DNA of 64,000 bases from CAVZAB01 sp963773155 (GCA_963773155.1 CAVZAB010000010.1:124001-188000), one strand, 5' to 3'; counted from the first letter of the stretch, positions 8,549-16,978 are shown. Numbers and translations: made by a program. Notes: generated by a model not told the origin, from the sequence alone.

Positions 8549-8997
8549 TCTCGTCAATAAACACCAGCCGGGCTGGATCAAGAAAACCCTGCTGCCGAAG
8601 CCAACGGCGGCGCGCCCGGGCGACATCCTCTCGTTCTTGTTCACTCGCGCACAGGGTTTTTTTTAACGGTGACATTGTGGCGTTCGAAAAATCGCCAAAC
8701 CGCTGTACGACTACCTCGAATGCGGTGTTTTCGCATCGCAGTCACAATTTCGTTCAGCGTCATGTCCGGCTGGGTAGCAACCAGATCCAGCAACCATTCC
8801 GCGTGCTGCTCCAACGGCGATGTGCTTCCGCCGGTCGGCTTGGCCCTGGTGCTTCGATCGTCACGCCAGCGCTGCAACCATTTCACCGCCGAACTGGGGC
8901 TGAGATTAAAGCTCTCGGCGGCTTCCCGCCGCGACGCTCCGGACTTAACGGCTTCGATCACGCGTACTCGCAAGTCATCAGAGTACGGCCTCGGCAT
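8549..8997 (-). pseudogene. IS630 transposase, 5' part (before the intron)
   Basis: From ATG 8997: PRPYSDDLRVRVIEAVKSG and RREAAESFNLSPSSAVKWL, the N-terminal helix-turn-helix domains of IS630 transposases. The first frame ends at 8641, just after a run of eight A bases at about 8663-8656. The second frame picks up at that run (KKTLCASEQEREDVARARRRW) and reaches LDPARLVFIDE, the first catalytic Asp, at the intron junction. The A8 run is a plausible site of transcriptional slippage or ribosomal frameshifting, as used by two-frame IS630 relatives. It could instead be a decay mutation. Confidence 0.75.
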
Positions 8998-9122
8998 CGA
9001 TTTGGCTCCTCAAAGCTCGAATCAATGCCGCAAGACTCGCCTATCCGAGTTCATTTGGGAATCCCTAACCCGATTTAACTTCACGGGAAACCGCTCTAGG
9101 CATAATTTTTTGGGATTGCCTG

Positions 9123-9236
9123 ATGATTTCGGAATTATGCGTCTCTCGCCTTCAGCGGCCTTCCGAGACCCTAGCACTCAACCGCCTGGTTCGAGACCTG
9201 GCGCGGACGGCGCGGGAATTGTGCGAGGCTATCTAG
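9123..9236 (+). CDS. possible 37-residue protein or gene remnant
   Basis: A short frame starting MISELCVSRLQRPSETLALN and ending VRDLARTARELCEAI. It forms amphipathic helices and begins just downstream of the IS630 end. It has no clear ribosome site and may be the tail of a gene cut by the insertion. Low support. Confidence 0.2.
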   Translation: MISELCVSRLQRPSETLALNRLVRDLARTARELCEAI

Positions 9237-9355
9237 CTGCCTCAGATGCCGTTTTCTGGCAGGGCTGAATGTTGACCTATCGCAACCCGCCATATCCCCA
9301 AACATGCAAAACTGACGCGGCAGGTCGACACTCGCTGAAGAGGGAGCTGACTACG

Positions 9356-9730
9356 GTGAAAAAAATAATCCTAATCTGCGCAGCACTTGCTTGGACATGC
9401 GCGTCGAACGTAACAATTGCACAGGAATTGGGAAAGCAAGCTGGAACAACCAAATTCCGTCACCAAGCCTATGCTCAGAGACCAGGTACCGCTGCGCATC
9501 ATAAATCGATGAAAGCCGGCCAGGAAAGCCTATTGACCCATCATGCGTTTGGGAAGCAGGCAAGAAAGGAGTGTGAAGCGGATAGAGCGCAGTTCTGTCC
9601 CGATATAAAATGGGGTCACGGCGCGGCCAAGTGTCTAAACGGACAAGTCGCGCACCTGAGCGCCACGTGCGCTCGCCGGGTCAATTCGGTGTGCAAGAAA
9701 AATCAATGCCCACCTGAGCTGATCCGCTAG
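9356..9730 (+). CDS. exported protein with a cysteine-rich (GLG1-like) repeat
   Basis: GTG 9356 is chosen because AGGGAG precedes it at about nine bases and a signal peptide then starts at once (KKIILICAALAWTCASNVTIA). The 124-residue product ends in ECEADRAQFCPDIKWGHG, AAKCLNGQVAHLSATC and two more cysteines. This matches the cysteine-rich FGFR/GLG1 repeat found in many alphaproteobacterial periplasmic proteins. The middle (about 30-75) is polar and low in complexity. The role of such proteins is unknown. The region is lower in GC than the core, as for other island cargo. Confidence 0.65.
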   Translation: MKKIILICAALAWTCASNVTIAQELGKQAGTTKFRHQAYAQRPGTAAHHKSMKAGQESLLTHHAFGKQARKECEADRAQFCPDIKWGHGAAKCLNGQVAHLSATCARRVNSVCKKNQCPPELIR

Positions 9731-9888
9731 CACGAGGACGCCTTCCACATACATCGCTATCGGCCTGCTCGGCTTTGGGTCGCCAGCGTGGAAACGGTTG
9801 CGACACGCGCCTGCCTAGCGGAATGTGACGGGACTTTAGAAACGCTGTCTTGAAACTCGCCGGGTCGAATACATACATTCATGCGAGC

Positions 9889-9924
9889 GGGCGCCCAGGA
9901 AGGTTCAGAGCTTCCTGGGCGCCC
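9889..9924 (-). terminator. 14-bp perfect hairpin
   Basis: GGGCGCCCAGGAAG (9889-9902) pairs perfectly with CTTCCTGGGCGCCC (9911-9924) around an eight-base loop. On the minus strand it starts right after the TGA of the small frame 9925-10095, which suggests a terminator for that frame. No U-run follows. Confidence 0.45.
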
Positions 9925-10095
9925 TCACCATATTGCGATGGAGCGCATCGATGGCTGCATATTCACAACCATATCGTTCGCCTGGGTTCGCATGAACGGA
10001 TCAACATCGCGGCCCAGCTCGGTGACGATCTGCTTGGTGGTCGAGGTCCTGACGCAGGCAACGGCGGGGTTCATGACAACAATCCTATCGCGCAT
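9925..10095 (-). CDS. possible 56-residue hypothetical protein
   Basis: A leftward frame from ATG 10095 (MRDRIVVMNPAVACVRT...). An in-frame TTG at 10179 would extend it. No ribosome site or known family is seen. The main support is the strong hairpin that begins directly at its stop codon. Could be spurious. Confidence 0.3.
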   Translation of the reverse strand: MRDRIVVMNPAVACVRTSTTKQIVTELGRDVDPFMRTQANDMVVNMQPSMRSIAIW

Positions 10096-10423
10096 AACGC
10101 TGCTATGACGGTGGCGCGACCACGGCAGAGGAGCATCATTCGGACCAGAGCTTGTCTTCGAGACCTCGGCCAACTCCAAAGTGTTGAGCCAAGCCGCAAC
10201 CGTGACGCGGATTTCCGTTTCTGATCAATAATTTAGAAATCGAATTGTTGAAGGTCACGTAAGTGATTGCCTTTTTTGATCCGGTAGCCGCCATGACTGA
10301 AAAATTAGATTGCCAGCTCTATTGCGATCAAATTTGCGTTACATCAAAGCTTTCTTGTTGTTTTCTGAGTAATGTTTTAACCTTTATCTATAGCGACGCG
10401 ACGCGTAGCTATGAGTGAGTAAG
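10096..10423. other. AT-richer intergenic stretch
   Basis: About 330 bases with no gene that I can support. From about 10230 to 10400 the sequence is distinctly AT-rich against its surroundings, which would suit a promoter for the small frame and methyltransferase downstream, or an xenogeneic insertion. No clear -35/-10 pair is called. Confidence 0.3.
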
Positions 10424-10573
10424 ATGTCGACACGCGTTCCATTTACCGAAGGTGATCTAATCGATCATTCGGGCACGAACGACATTCTAACTGGCGTCGA
10501 CAATAGCTACACAAGTCCCACCGGCGATTTCGAGTTCAACCCAGAGGGTGTCATGGGTCCACTCGATGCTTAG
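10424..10573 (+). CDS. 49-residue acidic peptide coupled to a methyltransferase
   Basis: The frame from ATG 10424 encodes 49 residues rich in Asp, Gly, Thr and Asn, with GTNDILTGVDN, which resembles a single RTX-type calcium-binding turn, and ends PEGVMGPLDA. Its last eight bases overlap the ATG (10566) of the methyltransferase gene, an arrangement typical of translational coupling. The ribosome site is weak (GAGTGAGTAAG). It could be a small peptide worked on by its partner enzyme, or just the remnant of a longer RTX-like protein. No match is known to me. Confidence 0.35.
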   Translation: MSTRVPFTEGDLIDHSGTNDILTGVDNSYTSPTGDFEFNPEGVMGPLDA

Positions 10574-11312
10574 GACAATCAATTCCGCAGTGAACAAGTC
10601 ACTAGCGCCGATCGGGGTGAAAATCACCGGTATCGATCATCATGACTGGAGCGATGTCGGAAACTTCATTCCGTTCGAGCGGACCATGGATGCGGCGCGC
10701 AGTGCAGGGATGTCGGTCGCTGACTACGTTGATAACGTCATGAATGGGGTACCTGGATCGTCGCAGAACACCGTCGACAAGATGGCCCCGTTGGGTGTGT
10801 TTTCCGAGTTCATTCGGACAGTGGTCGAGATCGGTCCCGGGACGGGGCGATATCTCGAGAAGGTACGAAAGGCTGCGCGACCCTCACGCTACGAGATCTA
10901 CGAGACTGCCGAGCCATGGTCCGCCTACCTTACGAAGGAGTACGAGGTCGTAGCGCAACCGACGGATGGCTATTCACTGTCATCGACCGCGGACGCTAGT
11001 GTCTGCATGGTGCATTCCCATAAAGTCCTCAGCGCAGTGCCGTTCATGGTGACCTGCTGCTATTGGCACGAGATGGCAAGGGTAATCCGACCAGGAGGCT
11101 GGGCGGTTTTCGATGTTGTTACCGAGCGATGCCTGGCTGGTGACGCCATGCAAATCTGGGCCAAGTCCGGTCTTCGCCTTGGCTCCTTTCCGGCGGTGTT
11201 GCCGCGCGAGGTCGCGGTTAGCTTTTTCACTGAAGAAGGCTTCAAGCTCGCTGGCAGTTTCATTGTGCCCATGCCGCCGAGCACCACAGAGCTACTGGTC
11301 TTCAAGAGATAG
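10566..11312 (+). CDS. class I SAM-dependent methyltransferase, sugar-type
   Basis: The protein has 248 residues. The SAM-binding motif I is VVEIGPGTGRYLEK, followed by the acidic strand YEIYETA, and later the post-motif ARVIRPGGWAVFDVV. The N-terminus LRTINSAVNKSLAPIGVKI resembles that of O-methyltransferases from polysaccharide loci, so transfer of a methyl group to a sugar hydroxyl is plausible. ATG 10566 is preferred over GTG 10548 for that reason. No glycosyltransferases are nearby, so the acceptor is unknown. The gene overlaps a 49-residue frame upstream. Confidence 0.65.
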   Translation: MLRTINSAVNKSLAPIGVKITGIDHHDWSDVGNFIPFERTMDAARSAGMSVADYVDNVMNGVPGSSQNTVDKMAPLGVFSEFIRTVVEIGPGTGRYLEKVRKAARPSRYEIYETAEPWSAYLTKEYEVVAQPTDGYSLSSTADASVCMVHSHKVLSAVPFMVTCCYWHEMARVIRPGGWAVFDVVTERCLAGDAMQIWAKSGLRLGSFPAVLPREVAVSFFTEEGFKLAGSFIVPMPPSTTELLVFKR

Positions 11313-11533
11313 CTTTGTTCATCTGGATCTCGGTTTATGCTTTGTCCGCGGCGAAGCTATTGAGCCCTCTCGTCGAGTGGAGCATTGCCGAGCCTCACGA
11401 TGTAATGGGCGCGTCTACAGGAAAAAGCGACAGCCCTGAGCGATAATGCAGATTGATCTGTCACAACGTCATCCACCGTGAAAGGTTTAGCGTCTGGTAC
11501 CAATATGTCGGCACGGACGCTGGGTAGCAGATC

Positions 11534-11824
11534 ATGCGAAGGGCCCTCGCTACGGCTTTGGTGATTGCGTCGTTCTGGGTCTTTGACGCGAGGGCTGACA
11601 CGATCTTTTCTTATACTGGCGTCATACAGACCTTCACGGTGCCGACTAGTGGCGTGTACGACATAACAGCCTACGGTGCGCAGGGCGGATCTGGCGGCGG
11701 CACAGGCGGCTTAGGAGCCGAGATCGGCGGCGACGTCACCCTCACTGCCGCTGAAACCCTTACCATCCTGGTCGGCGGTCACGGCGGCAGCGGCGAACAT
11801 TGTGGAAACTCTCCACAAGGTTAG
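11534..11824 (+). pseudogene. truncated exported glycine-rich protein
   Basis: A signal peptide (to about residue 21, ending ARA) precedes FSYTGVIQTFTVPTSGVYDI and a glycine-rich run (GAQGGSGGGTGGLGAEIGGD). This matches the start of secreted glycine-rich proteins that normally continue for several hundred residues. Here a TAG follows SPQG after only 96 residues. The sequence downstream to about 11990 contains FADVSGGIQSSNAIVPW in a related frame, so the gene looks deleted and truncated. Surface or extracellular role by family only. Confidence 0.45.
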
Positions 11825-12047
11825 AAAACCCGCGACGTGATCGGCGCCTTTGCCGACGTTTCTGGTGGTATCCAAAGCAGCAACGCTATCGTTCCCTGGC
11901 CTTGGCAGGGCCAGGCTTGCCAATACACGCTAATCTGCGCAGAATTAACTAGAGACGTGACGCGATCTGGCGAATGTCGGCTAAGATAGGCAAACCTCGA
12001 AAAAAGCAACCAGCGTCAGTGTCGGATTGCTGACATGGGGTAGTTAG

Positions 12048-12461
12048 ATGAGAACTATGATATGCGCGGCTACGGCCATTCTGGCTGTCGGCATTGTCGG
12101 CGCGAGGGCTCAAACCAATGCAGCAAACATTCGAAAGTTTGTAATCGGTAATGAGGGCGCTTTCGACGACAATACATGTAAATCAGAAGGCCTACCGGCA
12201 ATCCGGATTGTACAAGGTCCAAATAACGGTTTTGTATCCGTGAAGGATGGCACTACGTTGGTTCCCGCAAGCGGCACTCATAAATGCGATTTTATGAGAG
12301 TGAAGACAAGGATGGTAGTGTATCAGGCACATAACGGCTTTATCGGAGATGACATTATCTCGTACGAGCTAAAATATCCGCCGAATAAGAAGTTTCCGGG
12401 AGGAATGAAAACCTCGGTGCATTTCAAAATAACTTGCACGGCTCAGAGCTGCGGTCGGTGA
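12048..12461 (+). CDS. exported hypothetical protein, beta-rich
   Basis: This is a 137-residue protein with a clear signal peptide (MRTMICAATAILAVGIVGARA). The mature part holds four cysteines (DDNTCKSEG, THKCDFM and ITCTAQSC) and alternating strands such as IRIVQGPNNGFVSVKDG and GFIGDDIISYELKYP. These resemble the immunoglobulin/cadherin-like periplasmic domains common in Bradyrhizobium relatives. No active site is visible. The coding region has noticeably lower GC than the core. It stands alone. Function unknown. Confidence 0.65.
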   Translation: MRTMICAATAILAVGIVGARAQTNAANIRKFVIGNEGAFDDNTCKSEGLPAIRIVQGPNNGFVSVKDGTTLVPASGTHKCDFMRVKTRMVVYQAHNGFIGDDIISYELKYPPNKKFPGGMKTSVHFKITCTAQSCGR

Positions 12462-12931
12462 TCGTATACTGCGCGATCGCCTGGCCATTGTGCCTCAAAC
12501 ACCGCGATATTGCGGCTGACGGATCTGGACGGGATCTCCGATACTATTGTGCCAAGGCTGATGGCGGCAGGAGCCGACCGGATCCTTATAGCCCTCTACT
12601 TCGCGATTCCGGCGCTCAATGTGTTCGCTGCCATTGCCTCGCTGGCGACGGTTTCGCTGGATGAGGCCTCAACTTCGTGTCGTGGGCGGCTTTCTCTTGG
12701 CCGGTAGCAAACTCTCAATCGCGGGCTTTGATCATCAAGCATCACAGATCATTGGCAAACCGTAATTGCGATGGGTCAACCCACGCCGAGGCTCGTGCAG
12801 CAGGGCCGGTCGGCGAGAGCGCGAGGCCTTTATCTTTTTAAGGCCAGTAGGACGAAGGTCCGCATCAATGTTAGCATTGCAATGGGATCATGGATGATGG
12901 GTCCTATCGGGACACGAATGGAGGAATAATA
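12462..12931. other. intergenic stretch with gene debris
   Basis: No intact gene is supported. Around 12513-12580 one plus-strand frame reads LTDLDGISDTIVPRLMAAGAD, similar to a motif in RepA-like AAA ATPases of islands (DTIVPRLxAAGAD). It then runs into unrelated residues, so it may be a small remnant. Confidence 0.3.
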
Positions 12932-13108
12932 ATGGGCAAGGTTACCTGGCGGGACGCAGAGCCGGACGACCCGATGTTCAAAGAAGGGCCGCAGAGCTAC
13001 TCGCCACACTGGGCCCGAACATTTCTGACGCCGACGAAGCCTTCGCAAGCCAAAAGGATGGACACCAAACCCAGCAACGCGAGTACGAGCAGTTCTCGTA
13101 AGACCTGA
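12932..13108 (+). CDS. 58-residue hypothetical protein
   Basis: The ATG at 12932 has a strong ribosome site, GGAGG at seven bases, which is the main support. The product starts GKVTWRDAEPDDPMFKEG, is hydrophilic, and ends in a Ser/Lys-rich tail (SNASTSSSRKT). No domain or membrane segment is seen. The reading frame sits within a plainly decayed zone, so the tail may be out-of-frame extension after an indel. Confidence 0.45.
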   Translation: MGKVTWRDAEPDDPMFKEGPQSYSPHWARTFLTPTKPSQAKRMDTKPSNASTSSSRKT

Positions 13109-13119
13109 CCGACGCCGTG

Positions 13120-13181
13120 GGCACTCGATGCTGACGTGACCCTTGTCCAGATGGATGTAGCGGCGGGTCCTGGCTGGCATG
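13120..13181. repeat. diverged repeat, copy 1
   Basis: About 60 bases, GGGCACTCGATGCTGACG through GGCGGGTCCTGGCTGGCAT. A diverged copy is at 13451-13510. On the minus strand both copies would start MPA(R/K)TRR and include V(S/T)(I/V)ECPRR, so they may be two relics of the same 5' gene end. They bracket the membrane-protein frame. Confidence 0.45.
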
Positions 13182-13439
13182 GCTCTCTACTTCGTTGCAA
13201 ATCCTCCGCAGCAATCGTTCGTTACATTTTTTACGTGGAATCTCTCTGACGCTGCGTCCGTTCCGATAAATCTAGCGATCCTTACTTCTGTTGTAGTATT
13301 GTTTAAGGCTGCGAGGCAGGCGCGGGCCCGGAATTGGCTTATATGGTTCGTCATTCTTGCGTTGTTTATTGGACTATATGTGGCCTCTAGTGCGCTGCTA
13401 AACTTCTATACCCATAACGCACCCGGCATACCTCTATAA
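13179..13439 (+). CDS. small membrane protein
   Basis: This is an 86-residue frame with two predicted transmembrane helices (about residues 27-44 and 53-72: VPINLAILTSVVVLFK and WLIWFVILALFIGLYVASSA), with basic residues between them (KAARQARARN). There is no convincing ribosome site, and a TAG lies just upstream in frame. The start may be lost or the frame may be the end of a larger gene. Diverged 60-bp repeats flank it. No function can be assigned. Confidence 0.4.
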   Translation: MALYFVANPPQQSFVTFFTWNLSDAASVPINLAILTSVVVLFKAARQARARNWLIWFVILALFIGLYVASSALLNFYTHNAPGIPL

Positions 13440-13450
13440 CGCACCCGGCG

Positions 13451-13510
13451 CGGGCATTCGACGGTGACGCGGCCGAGGAGGACTTCGCGGCGGGTCTTGG
13501 CGGGCATCGT
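13451..13510. repeat. diverged repeat, copy 2
   Basis: This matches 13120-13181 in order and direction, starting GGGCATTCGACGGTGACG and ending GGCGGGTCTTGGCGGGCAT. Internal divergence is high. Confidence 0.45.
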
Positions 13511-13692
13511 CCATGCGATATGTTGTCGTTTTGTCGGAACTTGGGCGGATGATATTGTGACCGTGACGCTCGGATAATGCATGTTTAATGCGGTGCGCGA
13601 CAAAAGCTTGATGCAGATCAACGCGCCTTAATCGCTCCAATTATAATATGCGATCTGCTCCAATTATAATCAAAAAACTTTGGAGGATTATC

Positions 13693-14339
13693 ATGGATAA
13701 TGATGGCAAACTGCAAGAGGCTGTTCTCGACCAATTAAGGTGGGAGCCAAGTGTGAACGCTGCTCATATTGGCGTCACCGTGCATAATGGTGTGGTGACC
13801 CTCTCCGGTCACGTTGAGACATACGCGGAGAAATCTGCGGCGGAGAGAGCGACTTAAAGGGTCAAGAACTTGAAGGCAGTGGCCGAGGAAATCGAGGTCC
13901 GACTTCAATCGAGTATGAAGCGCGACGACGAGGAAATAGCCGCCGAGGCGGCGAGGCGTCTCAAGTGGGACGTCACTATTCCCAAAAACGTCGTAAAGGT
14001 GAAAGTCGAGAAGGGTTGGATTACCTTAACCGGGGAAGTCGACTGGCATTACCAACAAGAGGCCGCCACTGAGGGTGTTCGCAGACTTTTTGGCGTCGTC
14101 GGTGTCTCCAACCAAATTGTGATCAAGCCAAGGCCGAGTGCATCGAACATCAGGGACAATATTATGGCCGCATTGCATCGCTCGTGGTTCGATCCGAAGA
14201 CAATCACAGTGACCGCGCGGGGTGGAAACGTGCATTTGACCGGTACCGTGCATTCGTGGAACGAACGAGAGGTGGCCGGATCACCGCGTGGGCTGCGGCT
14301 GGCGTAACCTCCGTCGAGAATAGCATCATGGTCGATTGA
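13693..14339 (+). pseudogene. BON-domain protein (OsmY-like), interrupted
   Basis: Three BON domains in series: VNAAHIGVTVHNGVVTLSGH, then IPKNVVKVKVEKGWITLTGE, then ITVTARGGNVHLTGTVHSW. They start at ATG 13693 with GGAGG six bases before. BON proteins bind phospholipid or envelope surfaces and are made under osmotic or general stress. The frame is broken twice. TAA at 13855-13857 interrupts AAERAT-(stop)-RVKNLKAVAEEIEVRL. A one-base shift near 14280 moves the C-terminus (ITAWAAAGVTSVENSIMVD) out of frame, to a stop at 14339. The corrected length, about 215 residues, is normal for the family, so this is a recently inactivated gene. Confidence 0.75.
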
Positions 14340-14566
14340 CGAAGGCGATGCGTCGCTATTCAAGCGGCGTGGACGAGCGAAGGGGTCGAGTTCGTCGAGC
14401 ATCTATTGTCGTAGTTGTTTATCGTTTATGGCAACTCTCTTTCGAGTTAAACCCGTTAGCAATAAGCTCTCACGCAGAGCCTCAACATTGGCTTTGGCTT
14501 GACACCATTGGCTGCCGATTACCCGATGCGTTCCTAGCGTGCGAACAAACATAGCGGAGGAAGTCG

Positions 14567-14800
14567 ATGGAAAGCGCGACGTTTCGCAAATGGTTGACCG
14601 ACCACGGTTGCCGCTTTGATACGCGCCAGGAAAAACGCGGCTCAGGCCAGGTGGCAGTGACTGTTCATCGTGAAGGGAGGAAGACGGAAGTGCGGATGGG
14701 TGGCTCGCACCAAATTCTTGATGCGCGAATTGTTCGCCGCGCTTGCGAGGACTTGGGTCTTGACTGGTCAGATTTGCCAGGACCAAAGGATCGAGTGTGA
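14567..14800 (+). CDS. HicA-like small protein
   Basis: This is a 77-residue basic protein with a strong ribosome site (GGAGG, six bases). Its order of elements (ATFRKWLTDHGCRFD, then QVAVTVHREGRKTEVRMGG, then ARIVRRACEDLGLDWSDLP) is like the dsRBD-like HicA mRNA interferases, with the catalytic His replaced in context by VTVHREG. HicA toxins degrade mRNA and are normally paired with HicB, but no hicB-like frame lies on either side. It may be an orphan or a non-toxic relative. Family call moderate, toxin role uncertain. Confidence 0.5.
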   Translation: MESATFRKWLTDHGCRFDTRQEKRGSGQVAVTVHREGRKTEVRMGGSHQILDARIVRRACEDLGLDWSDLPGPKDRV

Positions 14801-15064
14801 TCTTGGCGGTCCCGACCGACCGCCCTCCCGCAAAACGCGGGATTATGGCCGCTCTCTGGCGCAGTCAACTTGACCGGCACGAACGTAGTGCCACTGATAA
14901 GGGCCGGAGTTGATTCTCAGGCGCGCGGCCCTGGACGATGGTCCGACCTCACAACTCATTCGGCAGGTAGGTCCAAAAAGGGACAGCCCGGTCAAGTCAA
15001 CGTTGATGCGGGTCCTTACACTTTGTCGGCTTGCAACCGGCGGCAGAGTGCCGGCACACCTCGA

Positions 15065-15359
15065 TCAGCCCAGAGAAGCTATGATCTCACGATAAGCCGC
15101 CTCAGGAAATGCCTTCAAAGTCCGTGTCCGCACATTTCCGAGCATCCCGAGCTGAAGAACTCAACCGTGCGGCCACCGCATCGTCTGGTGCCTCACAGAC
15201 GATGATCAAGTCGTAATCGCCCATGGTAAGAAAGACGGATTTGAAGTCGCCTCCCATGTCTCTGAGCGCCTTCTTTGCAGCGTCGAGGCGACGAGGCGAC
15301 TCCTTTACCTGCTGGACACCCTTTTCGGTCCAATTTACGAGCAAAACGTAGGTGGTCAT
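15065..15359 (-). pseudogene. GYD-domain protein, frameshifted
   Basis: The ATG at 15359 follows GGAG at seven bases. The frame reads MTTYVLLVNWTEKGVQQVK, KKALRDMGGDFKSVFLTMG and the motif GDYDLIIVCEAPDD, which define the ~100-residue GYD family (small ferredoxin-like fold, function unknown). After AVAAR the expected tail LQLGMLGNVRTRTLKAFPEA, through YREIIASLG, is present but one base out of frame and ends at TGA 15067-15065. A single indel near 15160 would repair it. Confidence 0.75.
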
Positions 15360-15610
15360 GGCAATGCTCCGAAATGTTAGAGCACCGAGGCATTTCTCAG
15401 GTCGACATAGTTGAATCGAAGCCAGCGAAAAAGAACACCGACTTACAGCCGCATACCGGCATGTCAGCAAGCGCTTCCGGAAAACATTACTTCCCACCTT
15501 AACTTAGGCCGGGGAATTTTCTCACGGCTCAAACAAAAGTCGAAAGTGGGCGAGTGCTCTACAGATAAATTGCCATTGTTTCGTTACCGAAACAACAGTG
15601 CTATCTTTAT

Positions 15611-15814
15611 GACGCATCGTTGGACGCTCGCGCGCGTCGTGCGGCTAAGCGTGTTGGATTAGTTGCGAGGAAGAGCCGTTGGCGGAAGGGGTCGGGCGAG
15701 AACCGCGGCTAGTTCACGCTCATCGACCCGTTCCACAACGCGATGGTCGACGGTGAGCGCTTTGACATGACACCTGAGCAGGTGATCGAGATGTGTGCTC
15801 AGGTAGTGGCGTGA
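15611..15814 (+). pseudogene. small conserved protein, interrupted by TAG
   Basis: One frame reads DARARRAAKRVGLVARKSRW and then, after TAG at 15710-15712, FTLIDPFHNAMVDGERFDMT and PEQVIEMCAQ. Small proteins of this form are frequent in Bradyrhizobium-like genomes. The start region is unclear. A short hairpin (GGCGGC/GCCGCC) follows at about 15828. Function unknown. Confidence 0.4.
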
Positions 15815-16333
15815 CGTATATTGCAAAGATCGGGCGGCGGCTTTCAGGCCGCCAGCTTGACCTGAGGGCAACCGGACGTGCTGGGCGACCGAGACAGCGG
15901 TGACGGGCCATGAGGTCTGCAAGACGCACGGAGCGTCTGGACATCGGTGCCTCGGCTGTCCCGTCATCGTTTTGGTGATTGAAGTATCGGTTCTTGGATC
16001 CCAAGAGCGCCGCGTAAGGGCTGCCATGGCAGTGAGCGATCCTCGCCGCCGCTTGTCGTCTCGTGGCGCCGCGGTGGCGATTTAATCCGAGTTCCGCAGG
16101 CTAGTTGATTTTTGGTGGAGCCAATCGTGGCACGTTTGCTCCAACTCTTTCTCGAAAAAGTGGAGCGATCACCCGCCTTGACGAACGTTTCGTTCTCTAT
16201 AACATACAACTTGTCATCAAGAGAGGGCTGACGCCCCACCAACCTGCCGCTCGAGCAAGGTGGTTTTCCCGAAAGGGACGATGAGGCCGGAAGGCAATAT
16301 CGAGCGTCAGCCCTTGGAACGACGGAGGGCAAT
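15815..16333. other. intergenic stretch, no supported gene
   Basis: About 520 bases. A short frame 16115-16231 (GTG start, VEPIVARLLQLFLEKVERSP...) is amphipathic but lacks a ribosome site. I see no other structure beyond the small hairpin after the previous pseudogene. Confidence 0.3.
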
Positions 16334-16929
16334 ATGTCGGTAACCCGCAGAACATTCGCCGCTGGTCTCGCAAGCCTGCTCGGCGCGCCGTCGCTTCCCG
16401 TTCTGCGGGAACGGGTGCTCGATGCCGGCCGTCCCATCCTCGTAAAGCCAACCGGCGCCATCCAGAACCTGCATATTTACGAGCACGAGTTATCTCCCTT
16501 GGCGAGTACAGCCACGATGAAGACCTTCCGTGTCACCAGCGCCCATCATGGCGCGATCTATGGCGCCTCGACGGGCATGACGTCGATGACCCGGAAGAAC
16601 TTGCCGACCTCGTAGAGGCTTATTCCGCCGACGGGCCGGATCTGCCAATAGACGACTATGCCTGGTTCGACGCGGTCGACATCGCGCTCGGGTCGTGTGC
16701 AAGGGCATCTCGGCTGCTCAGGGAAATGAACATTGGCCCGGAAATAAGGACACTACAGGCCCAAACTGGGCGCTTGGACTTTTACTACGGCAACGGTGCA
16801 CCAGGTTCGAACGATACTTGGGTCGAAACCGCCGACGATCTGTCCGTAACGCTATTGCAGGCGCGGCTGATCGAGTTGGGTCAGCCTATACGGGTCGTGA
16901 TGGAGGTCCCGACTGTCATTAAGGAGTGA
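16334..16929 (+). pseudogene. Tat-signal-like protein, frameshifted
   Basis: ATG 16334 has GGAGG at five bases. The N-terminus MSVTRRTFAAGLASLLGAPS resembles a twin-arginine signal. The first frame runs correctly to HIYEHE (about 16492). The continuation is one frame over: VISLGEYSHDEDLPC, GHDVDDPEELADLVEAYS, then REMNIGPEIRTLQAQ and GSNDTWVETADDLSVTLLQA, ending at TGA 16929. The corrected protein would have about 198 residues and resembles a family of Bradyrhizobium island proteins of unknown role. One indel near 16495 breaks it. Confidence 0.55.
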
Positions 16930-16978
16930 CGACCATCGCTCGCGAAAGCCTACATGACGGCCACTGTCCGCGTCGAAC

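Larger units (their letters stand above)
6163..9098 (-). mobile_element. IS630-family insertion sequence split by a group II intron
   Basis: The element ends carry imperfect inverted repeats beginning TAGAGC: 6163 onward, and the complement ending at 9098. The transposase reads leftward. Its two halves (8997-8549 and 6670-6184) are separated by the intron at 8548-6671. The flanks ATTATGCCTA (6151-6160) and TAGGCATAAT (9097-9106) are complementary and are followed by a T-run. The target was therefore probably the centre (CTAG) of a terminator-like palindrome, the preferred type of site for IS630 elements, with TA duplication. Two extra bases (6161-6162) separate the left flank from the left end. 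Confidence 0.8.
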
